Part shown: piece after piece, positions 28,341-36,600 of the stretch | Layout: every line of letters begins with the position of its first letter | Numbering within the stretch: the stretch's first letter is position 1 | Assembly (NCBI RefSeq): GCF_035207705.1 | Contig: NZ_CP128187.1 | Location: 1,674,001-1,738,000 of the forward strand | Origin: Maribacter sp. BPC-D8 | Lineage (GTDB): Bacteria; Bacteroidota; Bacteroidia; Flavobacteriales; Flavobacteriaceae | Length of the DNA stretch: 64,000 nt | Direction: 5' to 3' | Position numbers and translations under genes: made by a program | Notes under the pieces: generated by a model | Told to the model about the DNA's origin: nothing | Databases searched by the model: none | What the model saw: the letters and a program-made list of their open reading frames with translations, nothing else

Positions 28341-28531
28341 ACACGGTATAAAAATAATAAGGGTTAAGTGCCAAACCGAAAGTTTATGCATATTAATGAA
28401 GTCCGCCAAATCTTTGATTTGGCATTTAGTATAAGGAAAAGGTAAAATACCAAATCTAAGATTTGGCTAAGTGCTAAACTGAAAGTCAGTATATTTTAAC
28501 CCCTTACTATTCTTATACTTAACGTTGCCAT
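28341..28531 (+). repeat. attC-like spacer, family B, separated from its R'' by the intron
   Basis: Its first part (TGTGTCTA) lies at 27692-27699 and the rest resumes at 28341 'acacggtataaaaataat'. Arms 'gtccgccaaatctttgatttggc' and 'ccaaatctaagatttggc' follow, and it ends GTTGCCAT at 28524. Confidence 0.8.
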
Positions 28532-28556
28532 TAATTAAAAAAAGCGGAGAAATTAA

Positions 28557-28946
28557 ATGAAAATCAAGGTTTTGAATTACATATTTTTCGGAATAATAAC
28601 TCTGACTTTAGCAAGTTGCGGAAATAAAACTAAATCGAATTTTGTTTACTCAAAAGCGGACAAAAAAATACAAATAGTTTTAGAAAACGATGCGGAATTT
28701 TTAGTTGTAGGAAAACCGACCAAAGCAAATTTTGAAACGAAAAATATAGACAACCAAAAACTTCTGATTTTCGGACCTGGAATTATGGTAAACCAAACCG
28801 ACAAAGATAGTTTTCGATTTACAATTACGCCGATAGAAAAAACTCTTGTAAATGGAAAATTGGAAATACAAGTAACTGAACGAATTGAAAACGGAGAAAA
28901 TTTTACTCACAAATTTTTAGTTCCAGTAAAAACAAAAGCGGAATAA
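28557..28946 (+). CDS. lipoprotein (129 aa)
   Basis: Signal with lipobox LASC (C21). Residues 35-125 form one beta-rich domain with alternating short strands (LENDAEFLVVGKPTKANFE...LVNGKLEIQVTERI), similar in style to the domain of the 26127 protein but without close sequence match. Cassette GTTGCCATTA at 28524; the end TAATGGCTAC (28957-28966) has one change (AAC to TAC). Confidence 0.8.
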   Translation: MKIKVLNYIFFGIITLTLASCGNKTKSNFVYSKADKKIQIVLENDAEFLVVGKPTKANFETKNIDNQKLLIFGPGIMVNQTDKDSFRFTITPIEKTLVNGKLEIQVTERIENGENFTHKFLVPVKTKAE

Positions 28947-28956
28947 AAAAAACTAA

Positions 28957-29090
28957 TGGCTACACAGTATGTAAAAAAAATGCGGTTTAGCGTTAAATCA
29001 AAGGTCGTTGCGTGTTTGTAACGTCTGATTTTCCTTCGGAAAATCCTCGCATACAAACCCGCAACTATTCTTATACATAAACGTTGTAGG
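28957..29090 (+). repeat. attC-like spacer, family C
   Basis: Starts TAATGGCTAC, ends GTTGTAGG (29083-29090). Same central stem as the spacer at 26716 (GTTGCGTGTTTGTA with TACAAACCCGCAAC, one change) and the same TTCCTTCGGAA loop. Confidence 0.8.
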
Positions 29091-29127
29091 TAATGAAAAC
29101 CAAGCATTAACTAAAGATTAATAATTA

Positions 29128-29793
29128 ATGGCAAAACTGATATTTACAGTAAAAAAGACAGAAAATAGTATTGGATATTTAGGTGGAGGAACTATAAATA
29201 TGTCAGAAAATATTTGGCCAAAAATTCCTAATAAAGAAACTTATCAAACACACTTTTGTACTTTATATCCGAATTTTTTTAAAAATGGTAGTTTAGACGA
29301 AAATAAGCAAATATCAATATTCATTTCAATAGAAAATCATATTCTGGGTGGAGTTAAAGAAACAATATCTTCAAAATTTACAGTCAATTCTAATTCTGAT
29401 TTGAAAATGTTAAATGAAGGCTATAGTAAAGTTTTAATTTATGACACTAAAATTGAAACTAGTAACTTTTCTTTGAGTGAAACTGTGCTGGAAAAAAAAT
29501 ATTTTGAACTTGATTCAAGTAATAAGGAAAAGCATATGGACGAAGAACATATTTTCTTTGAAGAAAACGGAATGGGATTAGATGTATCAAAATTCAAAGA
29601 TATTCCATTTTTTGAACAAGATATTATTAATCCTCACCCTAAGTATACTTTCTATTTACAATTATTAGAAGAGGATATTGAAAATGATTTACATATTTTC
29701 CAAAATGGAATTGGTTACTTTTATTTAGATAAAAATATAAAGAAATTAAAATCAGGAAATGAAGCAGGGATATTTTTTATCCAAAATACGTGA
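29128..29793 (+). CDS. YwqG-like (DUF1963) protein (221 aa)
   Basis: Cytoplasmic beta-rich protein. The last 45 residues (LQLLEEDIENDLHIFQNGIGYFYLDKNIKKLK...GIFFIQ) match the C-terminal pattern of DUF1963 proteins: acidic turn, then N/D-G-x-G-Y-F-x-L. Residues 25-60 (MSENIWPKIPNKETYQTHFCTLY) fit the W/P-rich N-terminus. Role unknown. Complete cassette: GTTGTAGGTA at 29083 and TACCTACAAC at 29803. Confidence 0.7.
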   Translation: MAKLIFTVKKTENSIGYLGGGTINMSENIWPKIPNKETYQTHFCTLYPNFFKNGSLDENKQISIFISIENHILGGVKETISSKFTVNSNSDLKMLNEGYSKVLIYDTKIETSNFSLSETVLEKKYFELDSSNKEKHMDEEHIFFEENGMGLDVSKFKDIPFFEQDIINPHPKYTFYLQLLEEDIENDLHIFQNGIGYFYLDKNIKKLKSGNEAGIFFIQNT

Positions 29794-29802
29794 ATAAATC
29801 AC

Positions 29803-30004
29803 TACCTACAACAATGTATATAAAACATAGCTATTATAGGCTTTACCAAAGGTTATTGTGTATTTGTAAAGACCGCCAAATTTTTAAATTTGGCTTTTTG
29901 AGAAAACTAAGATAAAAAGAAAAATTTAAAAATTAGGCTCGTGTATAATCCGAAACGATAGTGTCTTTTTACACGCTACGTTTCATATACGGAGACGTTG
30001 TGTG
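29803..30004 (+). repeat. attC-like spacer, family B
   Basis: Starts TACCTACAAC, ends GTTGTGTG (29997-30004). Very close to the spacer at 8765: 'aatgtatataaaacatagct', 'gaccgccaaatttttaaattt', 'aatttaaaaattaggctcgtg', 'tacacgctacgtttcatatac'. Confidence 0.85.
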
Positions 30005-30026
30005 TCATACTGACCCGTCCTGAAAT

Positions 30027-30422
30027 ATGTATACAAAACACTTCAAGTATATGTATAAAAATGATGGATATGTAAAACGCTATAGTGAGAGCTTCAAGCT
30101 CAAAGTCTTGGCAGAACTTACCAAAGGAAACCATTCCAAAAGACAAATTGCATTAACTTACGGTATACAATCCAGTACTATAAACGTATGGATTAAAAAG
30201 TATGATCGTAAAGATTTAATGAACACCCGTGTAACCGTGCAAACAGACGACGAACTTTCCCGTATCAAAGCCCTTCAAAAAGAGCTGAAACAACTTAAGG
30301 ACCTTCTTATTAAAAAGGACCTGGACAAACTGGTGACCGATAGCTATCTCGAGGTAGCTGCCGAGAACCTGGGCTATAGAGATGTTGAGGAATTAAAAAA
30401 AAACTTAAACATAAAGCCTTGA
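30027..30422 (+). CDS. IS3-family transposase OrfA (131 aa)
   Basis: Helix-turn-helix protein. Residues about 15-55 (RYSESFKLKVLAELTKGNHSKRQIALTYGIQSSTINVWIKKY) form the typical IS3 OrfA DNA-binding domain, followed by a heptad-like coiled coil (DDELSRIKALQKELKQLKDLL). It binds the IS ends. Its TGA (30420-30422) overlaps the start of orfB by one base, suggesting coupling rather than the usual -1 frameshift. Confidence 0.92.
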   Translation: MYTKHFKYMYKNDGYVKRYSESFKLKVLAELTKGNHSKRQIALTYGIQSSTINVWIKKYDRKDLMNTRVTVQTDDELSRIKALQKELKQLKDLLIKKDLDKLVTDSYLEVAAENLGYRDVEELKKNLNIKP

Positions 30423-31279
30423 TGAAAGTAGCACCGATAAACCGTAATGAAAGGCTGTATTCAATTGGTACTATCTGCAATGCTTTTGATCTGAAAAGAG
30501 ATGCCTATTACAAATACCAAAAAAGGTTTTTAATCAAAAAACAGATAGAACAGGATATAATCGAACTTGTCCGGCAAAGTAGAAGAACACTGCCCAGAGA
30601 AGGCACCAGAAAACTCATGAGATCATTAAAAGATGAGTTTTATAAGTACGACCTTAAAGTAGGTAGAGACCAGCTATTCAGTATCTTAAGAGAAAACAAT
30701 TTGCTCATAAGAAGAAAGAGATACTCCTGTAGAACTACCAATTCATATCACAGATTCTATAAGTATAATAACATTATAAAAGACTTGAAGATCAATAGAC
30801 CTAATCAGGTTTGGGCATCCGATATTACCTATATCAGAACCATAAAAGGATTCTGTTACCTGGCATTGATTACGGACATGTACTCCCGTAAAATCGTTGG
30901 ATACGACCTGAGTGATAGTCTTGAACTAAAAGGTTGTGTCAGAGCTTTAAATAAAGCTATTTACAATGCTAAGAACATTGACAGCCTTATTCATCACTCC
31001 GACAGAGGTATTCAATATTGCAGTAATGTCTATACCCAAATACTAAAAAGAAAGAAAATTAAAATCAGTATGACTGAAGAAAACCATTGCTATGAAAACG
31101 CCCTAGCCGAAAGGGTAAACGGTATTCTAAAAGATGAATTTTATCTTGACCAAACCTTTACCAGCGTGGTACATGCTAAAAAAGCAGCCAAAAATGCAAT
31201 CAAACTATACAACTCTAAAAGATTGCATTTATCTTTAGATTATAAAACACCAGATTACGTGCATCAATATGCCGCTTAA
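30422..31279 (+). CDS. IS3-family transposase OrfB, DDE integrase (285 aa)
   Basis: Full DDE core. Numbering from a TTG start three bases earlier (30419): D135 in WASDITYIR, D195 in HHSDRGIQY and E231 in NALAERVNG, giving the DD(35)E spacing of IS3. The HTH_21-like N-terminal part is present. It appears intact, and together with perfect short target repeats this suggests a fairly recent insertion. It catalyses strand cutting and joining of the element. Confidence 0.93.
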   Translation: MKVAPINRNERLYSIGTICNAFDLKRDAYYKYQKRFLIKKQIEQDIIELVRQSRRTLPREGTRKLMRSLKDEFYKYDLKVGRDQLFSILRENNLLIRRKRYSCRTTNSYHRFYKYNNIIKDLKINRPNQVWASDITYIRTIKGFCYLALITDMYSRKIVGYDLSDSLELKGCVRALNKAIYNAKNIDSLIHHSDRGIQYCSNVYTQILKRKKIKISMTEENHCYENALAERVNGILKDEFYLDQTFTSVVHAKKAAKNAIKLYNSKRLHLSLDYKTPDYVHQYAA

Positions 31280-31332
31280 AACTAATATTAATCTGTAGCC
31301 GTATTTTAGGACGTGACATACTGAAAAACCGG

Positions 31333-31866
31333 ATGGAATTAATAATTCTCTTTTTAATTGTAATAATTCTGGGTATTGGAATACCAATTGGAATTTCATA
31401 TTTGATTTACAGATGGATTAAAAAGAAAGGATATGATAAAAGATTAAGATTGCTTGCTTTAATACCAATTCTAACTGTTGGATATTTCATTTACGGTGCA
31501 GTTTATCCATCAGCGGAATTCTATAAAGCTGATTTTAAAGAAGTGACGAATATGGAATTTCCAGAAAGCGGAAAAATTAAATATAAGACAGCTTCTTTTC
31601 CTGACCATTTTGGAGATTATACATCCTCATTTTTAATAGAACTAGATAAAAATGACCTAGAAAAATTAGAAACTCAATTGAAAACTGGTGGATTTGACGA
31701 AAAAGGAAATAAAATGGGTTCTGACCAGCTAGATTATATCGAACGGAAAAAAGGAAGAAAATCATATTCTAAACAATACGTTAGACAACGGAAAAATGGA
31801 AAACACTATTCTGTTGGGTTTTTGGACGATAATAAATCGGTAATTATAACGAGAGTTAGTTGGTAA
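31333..31866 (+). CDS. two-pass membrane protein (177 aa)
   Basis: Membrane helices at residues 2-26 and 42-58, then a soluble domain of 115 residues rich in Lys and Tyr, probably extracytoplasmic (FYKADFKEVTNMEFPESGKIKYKTASFPDHFGDYTSSFL). Similar 'xADFxxVxxxxFPxSGxIxYKxASxPDxxGDYxS' tails occur in flavobacterial proteins of unknown role. Its leader carries the IS3 insertion, so any promoter in the 5' spacer is now 1.3 kb away. Cassette GTTGTGTG at 29997 and CACACAAC at 31876. Confidence 0.75.
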   Translation: MELIILFLIVIILGIGIPIGISYLIYRWIKKKGYDKRLRLLALIPILTVGYFIYGAVYPSAEFYKADFKEVTNMEFPESGKIKYKTASFPDHFGDYTSSFLIELDKNDLEKLETQLKTGGFDEKGNKMGSDQLDYIERKKGRKSYSKQYVRQRKNGKHYSVGFLDDNKSVIITRVSW

Positions 31867-31875
31867 AAAGTACGC

Positions 31876-32074
31876 CACACAACTACACCTAAACGCAATG
31901 CGGACTTTAGGGCTTAAACGGAAAGGTCTGTGTATATTTATGAAGTCGCTAAATCTCATGGATTTAGCTTTGGAACAAAAAAGAAAAAGCAAAACAATAA
32001 GCTTTAGCTTCGTGCAAAGACGGAAACGAAAAGTTTCCTTGCCTCCGCACTACGCTTAGCCCAATCGTTACCAT
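31876..32074 (+). repeat. attC-like spacer, family A
   Basis: CACACAAC (31876-31883), complementary to the GTTGTGTG left of the IS, then 'gcaatgcggactttagggc', the 'gtcgctaaatctcatgg' arm, 'agacggaaacgaaaagtttcc', and the end GTTACCAT (32067). Confidence 0.85.
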
Positions 32075-32082
32075 ACATACTA

Positions 32083-32817
32083 ATGAACCTTTTCAAATTT
32101 AAGAAAAAACGGGAGTATTCAGCAAAACATATCCTAACTCAATTAGATATGTGTGCCGAAGATTTTAGTTTTCCTATGCTTGATAATGGATACGTTTATC
32201 CAATATGTTCAAAGTTAAAAGCTTTTCGAGATGAGAAAAGATGGGTGTTAATAATAGAGGTCATTGGATATAATTATCGTGCTGCTGGTCATTTTGGAAT
32301 TTCTAATTGCTTACATATTTTTGGAAACTGCATAAAATCAGAGCCAGGAACTGACAACGAAAACTTCCTATACCTTACCGATAACAGTTTGGACTTTCCA
32401 ACTTTTAATGCCGAATATGGCGATTACTTAAATCCAAAAGCAAAAACTATGCTTTTGCGAAATAATCAAATTTCCATTAATCATAATCGAGAATTTTATC
32501 TCGATAAAGGAATTCAACTAGAAGAAGATGGTAAAATTTTCATTTGGGAATTTTTAAGAGGCTTAGAGCCAGATTATAACGATGATTTTTTTGCGACCGA
32601 AAAAGAAATTCGGGAGCGAATTCCAATGGATTTGCCAAAAATCATAGAATTGACAGAATGGAATCATCCTGATTGTGCAGATTCCGAACTTCCAAGTAAA
32701 AACGAAACTTTTAAGCAATTAGCTAAGGTTTTGGAAACTGGCCAAACAGAACATTACAAACCGAAAAAAAAATCAAATAGTCATTGGAAAAATTGGCCTG
32801 ATGGAGGAACGCTGTAA
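32083..32817 (+). CDS. DUF7003-like protein (244 aa)
   Basis: Cytoplasmic protein. Residues 18-75 (ILTQLDMCAEDFSFPMLDNGYVYPICSKLKAFRDEKRWVLIIEVIGY) match the start of a family common in bacteria: QLD, F.PxLDNGYxYxxxxxLxxFRDxxRW. The middle is Asn/Tyr rich and the C-terminus is basic with GGTL at the end. Function unknown. Complete cassette: GTTACCATAC at 32067, GTATGGTAAC ending at 32833. Confidence 0.75.
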   Translation: MNLFKFKKKREYSAKHILTQLDMCAEDFSFPMLDNGYVYPICSKLKAFRDEKRWVLIIEVIGYNYRAAGHFGISNCLHIFGNCIKSEPGTDNENFLYLTDNSLDFPTFNAEYGDYLNPKAKTMLLRNNQISINHNREFYLDKGIQLEEDGKIFIWEFLRGLEPDYNDDFFATEKEIRERIPMDLPKIIELTEWNHPDCADSELPSKNETFKQLAKVLETGQTEHYKPKKKSNSHWKNWPDGGTL

Positions 32818-32823
32818 AAGTAC

Positions 32824-33022
32824 GTATGGTAACAAAGCCTAAACGTAATGCGGACTTTAGGGCTAATTCGAAAGGTCTGTGTATATTTATAATGTCGCTA
32901 AATCTTATAAATTTAGCTTTGGACAAGAAAAGTAAAACTAAACAATAACCTTTAGCTTCGTGCTCAGACGGAAACGAAAAGTTTCCTTACCTCCGTACTA
33001 GGCTTAGCCTAGCCGTTGCCAC
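32824..33022 (+). repeat. attC-like spacer, family A
   Basis: Starts GTATGGTAAC and ends GTTGCCAC (33015-33022). Its body is almost the same as the spacers at 7944 and 31876. Confidence 0.85.
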
Positions 33023-33064
33023 ACATTTAAAAAAGAATGAATTAGTGCTATTAGAACATACCAT

Positions 33065-33340
33065 ATGAAAAAGTTAAAGATTGCAACGCAAGTATTGTTA
33101 TTAATACTTTTAATACTTATTATTATTGCTCTTTCAATGGGAGGGTATACTCCACTAATTAGTGTGGCATTTGGATTTTTATTTATTTACTATTTAATTT
33201 TCTACATATTCTTGATTATTATATCAAAAAAAACAAACAAAGTATATCAATCCATTAGTATTGTAATTTTCGCTTTACCCTTTTTATTAGCTCTATTAGA
33301 TTATCAAGCACTATTTGGTTTCTTACTCCAAGGTGTATAG
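33065..33340 (+). CDS. small three-pass membrane protein (91 aa)
   Basis: ATG at 33065. Hydrophobic segments at 8-28 (VLLLILLILIIIALSM), 30-52 and 62-85, with a short KKTNK loop. It occupies only the first half of its cassette (33015-33707). Confidence 0.65.
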   Translation: MKKLKIATQVLLLILLILIIIALSMGGYTPLISVAFGFLFIYYLIFYIFLIIISKKTNKVYQSISIVIFALPFLLALLDYQALFGFLLQGV

Positions 33341-33695
33341 AATATTTAATGTACCATTAAAATTAAAACGCAAACAAAATTTAAAGGACTGAAAAATATT
33401 TTCATAGACCACAAATAGAAAAGTATTTAGACCGAAAAAGTTCCAAATTTAAAAATGGAGAAACTTATTTCGAAATTAAATGAAAACAGACTTAAAAATT
33501 TAAAAAATTATAATGAAATCAAAAATTGATTTTTCGCATTAAGTGGAACTACGACTGTATTTTAAGTAAAAAAAAATATACAACTAATTAGAGATTAGAA
33601 TCAAACTATTATTAAAACTCACGTAACCTTACCTTCAGAATATCCAAATGGACGATATTCGTAAAGAATGCTAATAATTAAAAAAAGATAAAAAC
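33341..33695. other. non-coding second half of a cassette
   Basis: 355 bases between the membrane gene and the cassette end. Frames are short; the longest is a 24-codon frame at 33455 (MEKLISKLNENRLKNLKNYN). The lack of coding after a short gene suggests a decayed second gene in the same cassette. Confidence 0.5.
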
Positions 33696-33832
33696 GTGTG
33701 GCAAAACCATATATAATTAATTGCTAGGTTCTCGCCTACTTACAAAAAATCCTATCGGATTTTATATTCAATTTTTATTTACTAAACTAGGTGCTTAAAC
33801 ACGCCACTAATCATACACAATCACGTTGCCAG
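33696..33832 (+). repeat. attC-like spacer, family E
   Basis: Starts GTGTGGCAAAAC, two A longer than the expected complement of GTTGCCACAC (33015), and ends GTTGCCAG (33825-33832). Body: 'ataattaattgctaggttct', 'cgcctacttac', 'tttatttactaaactaggtg', 'cttaaacacgccacta'. Confidence 0.75.
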
Positions 33833-33836
33833 TAAT

Positions 33837-34310
33837 ATGAAGAAACTGATTTACATATTTTTATTTTTGGGATTTTATCAAGGATTTTCCCAAGAGTTTA
33901 AGACCATATCATTTAGCGAATTGGATTTTGAAGTGAATAACGATACTACTCAAATCAAAGCCAAAAAAGCAGATAAATATCTCAACGGAAAATATAAACT
34001 GATATTAAATCCTGATAAGGATGAATATAGTTTATGTGAATTCGAAGATGGAAAAGTTGTAGGACTTCAAAAAGGATATCGCAATGGTAAACTAACTGGA
34101 ACAACAGAATTTGAGAACGGAATGAAAAACGGATTTGACATTGTTTACGACCAAACGGCCGAAGAAATGATGTGGAAAATTCATTATGTGAACGGAAAAA
34201 AACACGGATTAACTTGGTGGTCAGATGTCGGAAATGAATATTTTATAAATGACGAAAAGGCTACTCAAGCGGAATATGAAGAGTACGAAAAGATCAAAAA
34301 TCGCGAATAA
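33837..34310 (+). CDS. exported MORN-like repeat protein (157 aa)
   Basis: Sec signal to residue 18 (QGFSQ). Residues 65-130 carry MORN-like units with the G-K-x-x-G pattern (DGKVVGLQKGYRNGKLTGTTEFENGMKNGFDIVY). Such YwqK/MORN proteins are exported and of unknown role. The ATG is ten bases after the boundary GTT. Complete cassette: GTTGCCAGTA at 33825, TACTGGCAAC at 34314. Confidence 0.85.
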   Translation: MKKLIYIFLFLGFYQGFSQEFKTISFSELDFEVNNDTTQIKAKKADKYLNGKYKLILNPDKDEYSLCEFEDGKVVGLQKGYRNGKLTGTTEFENGMKNGFDIVYDQTAEEMMWKIHYVNGKKHGLTWWSDVGNEYFINDEKATQAEYEEYEKIKNRE

Positions 34311-34313
34311 TAC

Positions 34314-34476
34314 TACTGGCAACAAAGACCTGAGGTAAAAACAACCTTAAGCCGTATAAAAACAATTGCGGTTTTGTGTTTAATAAAAAGTCGTTGCGTG
34401 TTTGTAACGTTTGATTTTCCTGATAAAAATCCTCGCATACAAACCCACAACTAATCATACAAAACAACGTTAGCAA
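34314..34476 (+). repeat. attC-like spacer, family C with extra left segment
   Basis: Begins TACTGGCAAC, then about 30 bases ('aaagacctgaggtaaaaaca') not seen in other C spacers, then 'gccgtataaaaacaattgcgg' and the usual stem GTTGCGTGTTTGTAACG. Ends GTTAGCAA (34469-34476). Confidence 0.75.
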
Positions 34477-34496
34477 CAATCTGAAATCCTAGCTAA

Positions 34497-34604
34497 ATGA
34501 AACAAGTTGGCACATCATCAAATTTGAATTCAAGAATAAAACTATTCGCTGACTGGCTAAATAATAGATTTACCAATGCTGTTGCTTTCTTTGGACTAAC
34601 ATAA
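34497..34604 (+). pseudogene. short 5' gene fragment (35 aa)
   Basis: ATG at 34497 reads MKQVGTSSNLNSRIKLFADWLNNRFTNAVAFFGLT and stop. The even codon pattern suggests the start of a lost gene. The segment up to 34680 has further fragments but no frame. Confidence 0.4.
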
Positions 34605-34683
34605 ACCTATGTCCGAAAACTTTAAGGTAAAGTAGATGAAAATGGATTTTTACAAGAAGAAAACAAACTAATAAAAGAAGAAA

Positions 34684-35118
34684 ATGAAGCTAAATAAGTC
34701 AAATTTATTCTTGTTAATTTGGATTACTCATTTGTTTGCTTATTACTCAACATTTAGTTTTATACTAAAAATTGCTAATAACGATTATAAAGAATTTTAC
34801 AATGTATTTTGGGGCTTTGCTATAGGACTTTATGGGTTATATGAGCAAATTCCTTGTTTTTTCTTATTTCCTTTACTTTTAATGTTAATTTTAATTAATA
34901 TAAAATCTAAATTAAAGTGGTTTACAGCCTATATCTTAGCTACATTTTTTACTTATTCAATTGATTATTTTTGGATATTTTTAAACCATAAACAGGATAT
35001 AGTATTATACTCTCCTGATTCAATTAATTTGATATTACTTATTATGTCTAGCTTATTAGTGTCTATTATTTTTAATTGGCTAATTTTTAGAAAAACTTAT
35101 ATAAAACTAGATTTGTAA
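34684..35118 (+). CDS. four-pass membrane protein (144 aa)
   Basis: ATG at 34684. Hydrophobic segments at about 8-28, 38-72 (with the motif EQIPCFFLFPLLLMLIL), 80-100 and 112-134. No family recognised. The stop codon is followed at once by the spacer body; the expected cassette end GTTGCTAAC is missing. Confidence 0.7.
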   Translation: MKLNKSNLFLLIWITHLFAYYSTFSFILKIANNDYKEFYNVFWGFAIGLYGLYEQIPCFFLFPLLLMLILINIKSKLKWFTAYILATFFTYSIDYFWIFLNHKQDIVLYSPDSINLILLIMSSLLVSIIFNWLIFRKTYIKLDL

Positions 35119-35235
35119 AAACAATTGCGATTTAGTGCTTAATCAAAGGTCGTTGCGTGTTTGTAACGTCTGATTTTTCTTCGAAAAATCCTCGTATACA
35201 AAACCGCAACTATTCTTATACATAAACGTTGTGCG
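35119..35235 (+). repeat. attC-like spacer, family C, without R''
   Basis: 'aaaaacaattgcgatttagtg' directly follows the stop codon. The stem GTTGCGTGTTTGTA is present, and the spacer ends GTTGTGCG (35228-35235). Confidence 0.75.
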
Positions 35236-35246
35236 TAATTTAAGAA

Positions 35247-35642
35247 ATGAAGCAAACGATAACCAAAAACGACAAATCCTTGAAAATTCTGAATAAGCTA
35301 ATTGCGAACGGATTTTACAATGGATATGTTGGACCTGAAAAGTTTGAACTGTTGCCTAATCATTTCCCGAATAATCATAGGATAATCGGAATCTTAAATG
35401 ATGACGAAAAATATGACGTGAAGTTTGATTTCATATATCCAATGAGCATAGCGGCAAAAGTATTACTTGGATTTGGAGTATTAATGACCGGAATATCAAT
35501 CTTAAAAGGAGACTGGCGAATTCTGCTAGCTTCTGTTGTAACTGGATTAGTAATAATAACAGAGTTTAAAATAAAACAGAGAAAAGAAATTAAACGGTTT
35601 ACAAATAAATTTCTCGAGTTTGATAAAGCAGAATCGGAATAA
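35247..35642 (+). CDS. two-pass membrane protein (131 aa)
   Basis: A soluble N-terminal part of about 65 residues (LNKLIANGFYNGYVGPEKFELL) is followed by two helices (68-85 and 88-108) and a charged C-terminus KIKQRKEIKRFTNKF. The layout resembles cytoplasmic domain plus hairpin anchor. Cassette GTTGTGCG at 35228 and a one-base-different CACACAAC at 35650. Confidence 0.7.
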   Translation: MKQTITKNDKSLKILNKLIANGFYNGYVGPEKFELLPNHFPNNHRIIGILNDDEKYDVKFDFIYPMSIAAKVLLGFGVLMTGISILKGDWRILLASVVTGLVIITEFKIKQRKEIKRFTNKFLEFDKAESE

Positions 35643-35649
35643 AAACTAC

Positions 35650-35845
35650 ACACAACACAACCTATAAACAATACGGGCTTAGGTTTTAAACGCTAAGGTT
35701 TGCGTATTTTTATGAGGTCGCGAAATCTTTGGGATTTCGCTTTGACAGAAAAAAGAAAAAACAAAACCAAAAGATTTCGCTTTGTGCATGGCGGAAAGTA
35801 AACGCTAGTTTGCTCCCGCACTGTTTATAGCTAAAACGTTACCAC
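35650..35845 (+). repeat. attC-like spacer, family D
   Basis: Starts CACACAAC, body 'ctataaacaatacgggctta', 'gaggtcgcgaaatctttggg', 'atttcgctttgac', 'ggcggaaagtaaacgc', ends GTTACCAC (35838-35845). Closest to the spacer at 9651. Confidence 0.8.
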
Positions 35846-35854
35846 ACATTTTGA

Positions 35855-36214
35855 AAAAAAACATCTAAAATTAAAGCAAAGGATATATTAATCTGGACAA
35901 TAGTTGTAATCGTTGTTTTGTTTAGCGCAATTAGGTGGCTAAATGATGCTAAGGATAATAAACTTATTGAGTCAAACCCAATATTGACAATTGGATTTAT
36001 TACACAATTTGACGAGGTTGGAATCTCAAATTATTATTTGAAATACAAATATGAAGTTGATAACATTGAATTTAATAATGAAGTTATGTCTAAGAGGCTT
36101 TTTGATGATTGCCAGCATAATGACAATTGTATTGGAGAAAATATTTATATAAAATATTATTTAGAAGACCCGTCAATTAGTCAAGTAATTTGGGATAGTT
36201 TGCCGAAAAATTAA
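35855..36214 (+). CDS. single-pass membrane protein with a shifted start (about 120 aa)
   Basis: The open frame is preceded in frame by KTSKIKAKDILIWTIVVIVVLFSAIRW, a clear membrane anchor, so the protein must begin upstream of the TTG at 35918. The obvious start (TTG at 35851, giving MKK) is one base out of frame because of an 8-A run; seven A would join it. Either a slippage site, a recent frameshift or a sequencing error. The soluble domain has a conserved-looking YLKYKYEVDNIEF...KYYLEDPS ending, as in DUF3592-like proteins. Confidence 0.55.
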   Translation, partial: KKTSKIKAKDILIWTIVVIVVLFSAIRWLNDAKDNKLIESNPILTIGFITQFDEVGISNYYLKYKYEVDNIEFNNEVMSKRLFDDCQHNDNCIGENIYIKYYLEDPSISQVIWDSLPKN

Positions 36215-36415
36215 ATTAAACAACGTTGCCTAGGTTTTGATTAATAAAAATTCTAGACTTTTTAATCGAACGGAATAATACCGCTGTTGGACTTCTTAGA
36301 TAGTTTGCGCAAATGGAACTCAATCAAACGAAACTGTTGCGGATAGATTTCCAACTCGGTCGGAATTGAAAATCATTGAAAACGCAATGAAAACGGTACA
36401 CTCGGGCAAAAAAAC

Positions 36416-36588
36416 GTGTGGTAACAATGGCTATAATTAATACGGGCTTAGGTTTAAACGCTAAGTTCTGTGTATATTTATGATGTCGCTAAATCTTTGG
36501 GATTTAGCTTTGGACAAAAAAAAGAAAACTAAACCCGCCCTTACCAATAAGGTACGTTCTGGCGGTCAATAAACTTTAGCTGTAATTT
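36416..36588 (+). repeat. attC-like spacer, family A, boundary lost
   Basis: Starts GTGTGGTAAC, the complement of the GTTACCACAC that opened the cassette at 35838. Carries an inserted GC-rich REP-like hairpin (36533-36567, 'cccgcccttacc...ggcgg') and ends without GTT ('agctgtaattt'). Confidence 0.7.
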
Positions 36589-36600
36589 AAATTAACATTC

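Larger units (their letters stand above)
30011..31318 (+). mobile_element. IS3-family insertion sequence (1308 bp)
   Basis: Ends are TGACCCGTCCTGAAATA on the left and TATTTTAGGACGTGACA on the right, 14 of 17 bases inverted-repeat identity, with the IS3-type TG...CA tips. A 3-base target duplication TAC flanks it (30008-30010 and 31319-31321). It sits 14 bases inside the cassette opened at 29997 and carries orfA and orfB. Confidence 0.9.

Noticed and set aside
28036..28409. Minus-strand open frames
   Set aside because: They lie in the structured RNA part of the group II intron and the following spacer, which explains the sequence without a protein.
663..33022. Possible CRISPR array because of regularly repeated palindromic spacers
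   Set aside because: The repeats are 130-200 bases, the segments between them are whole genes of different length, and no cas gene is present.
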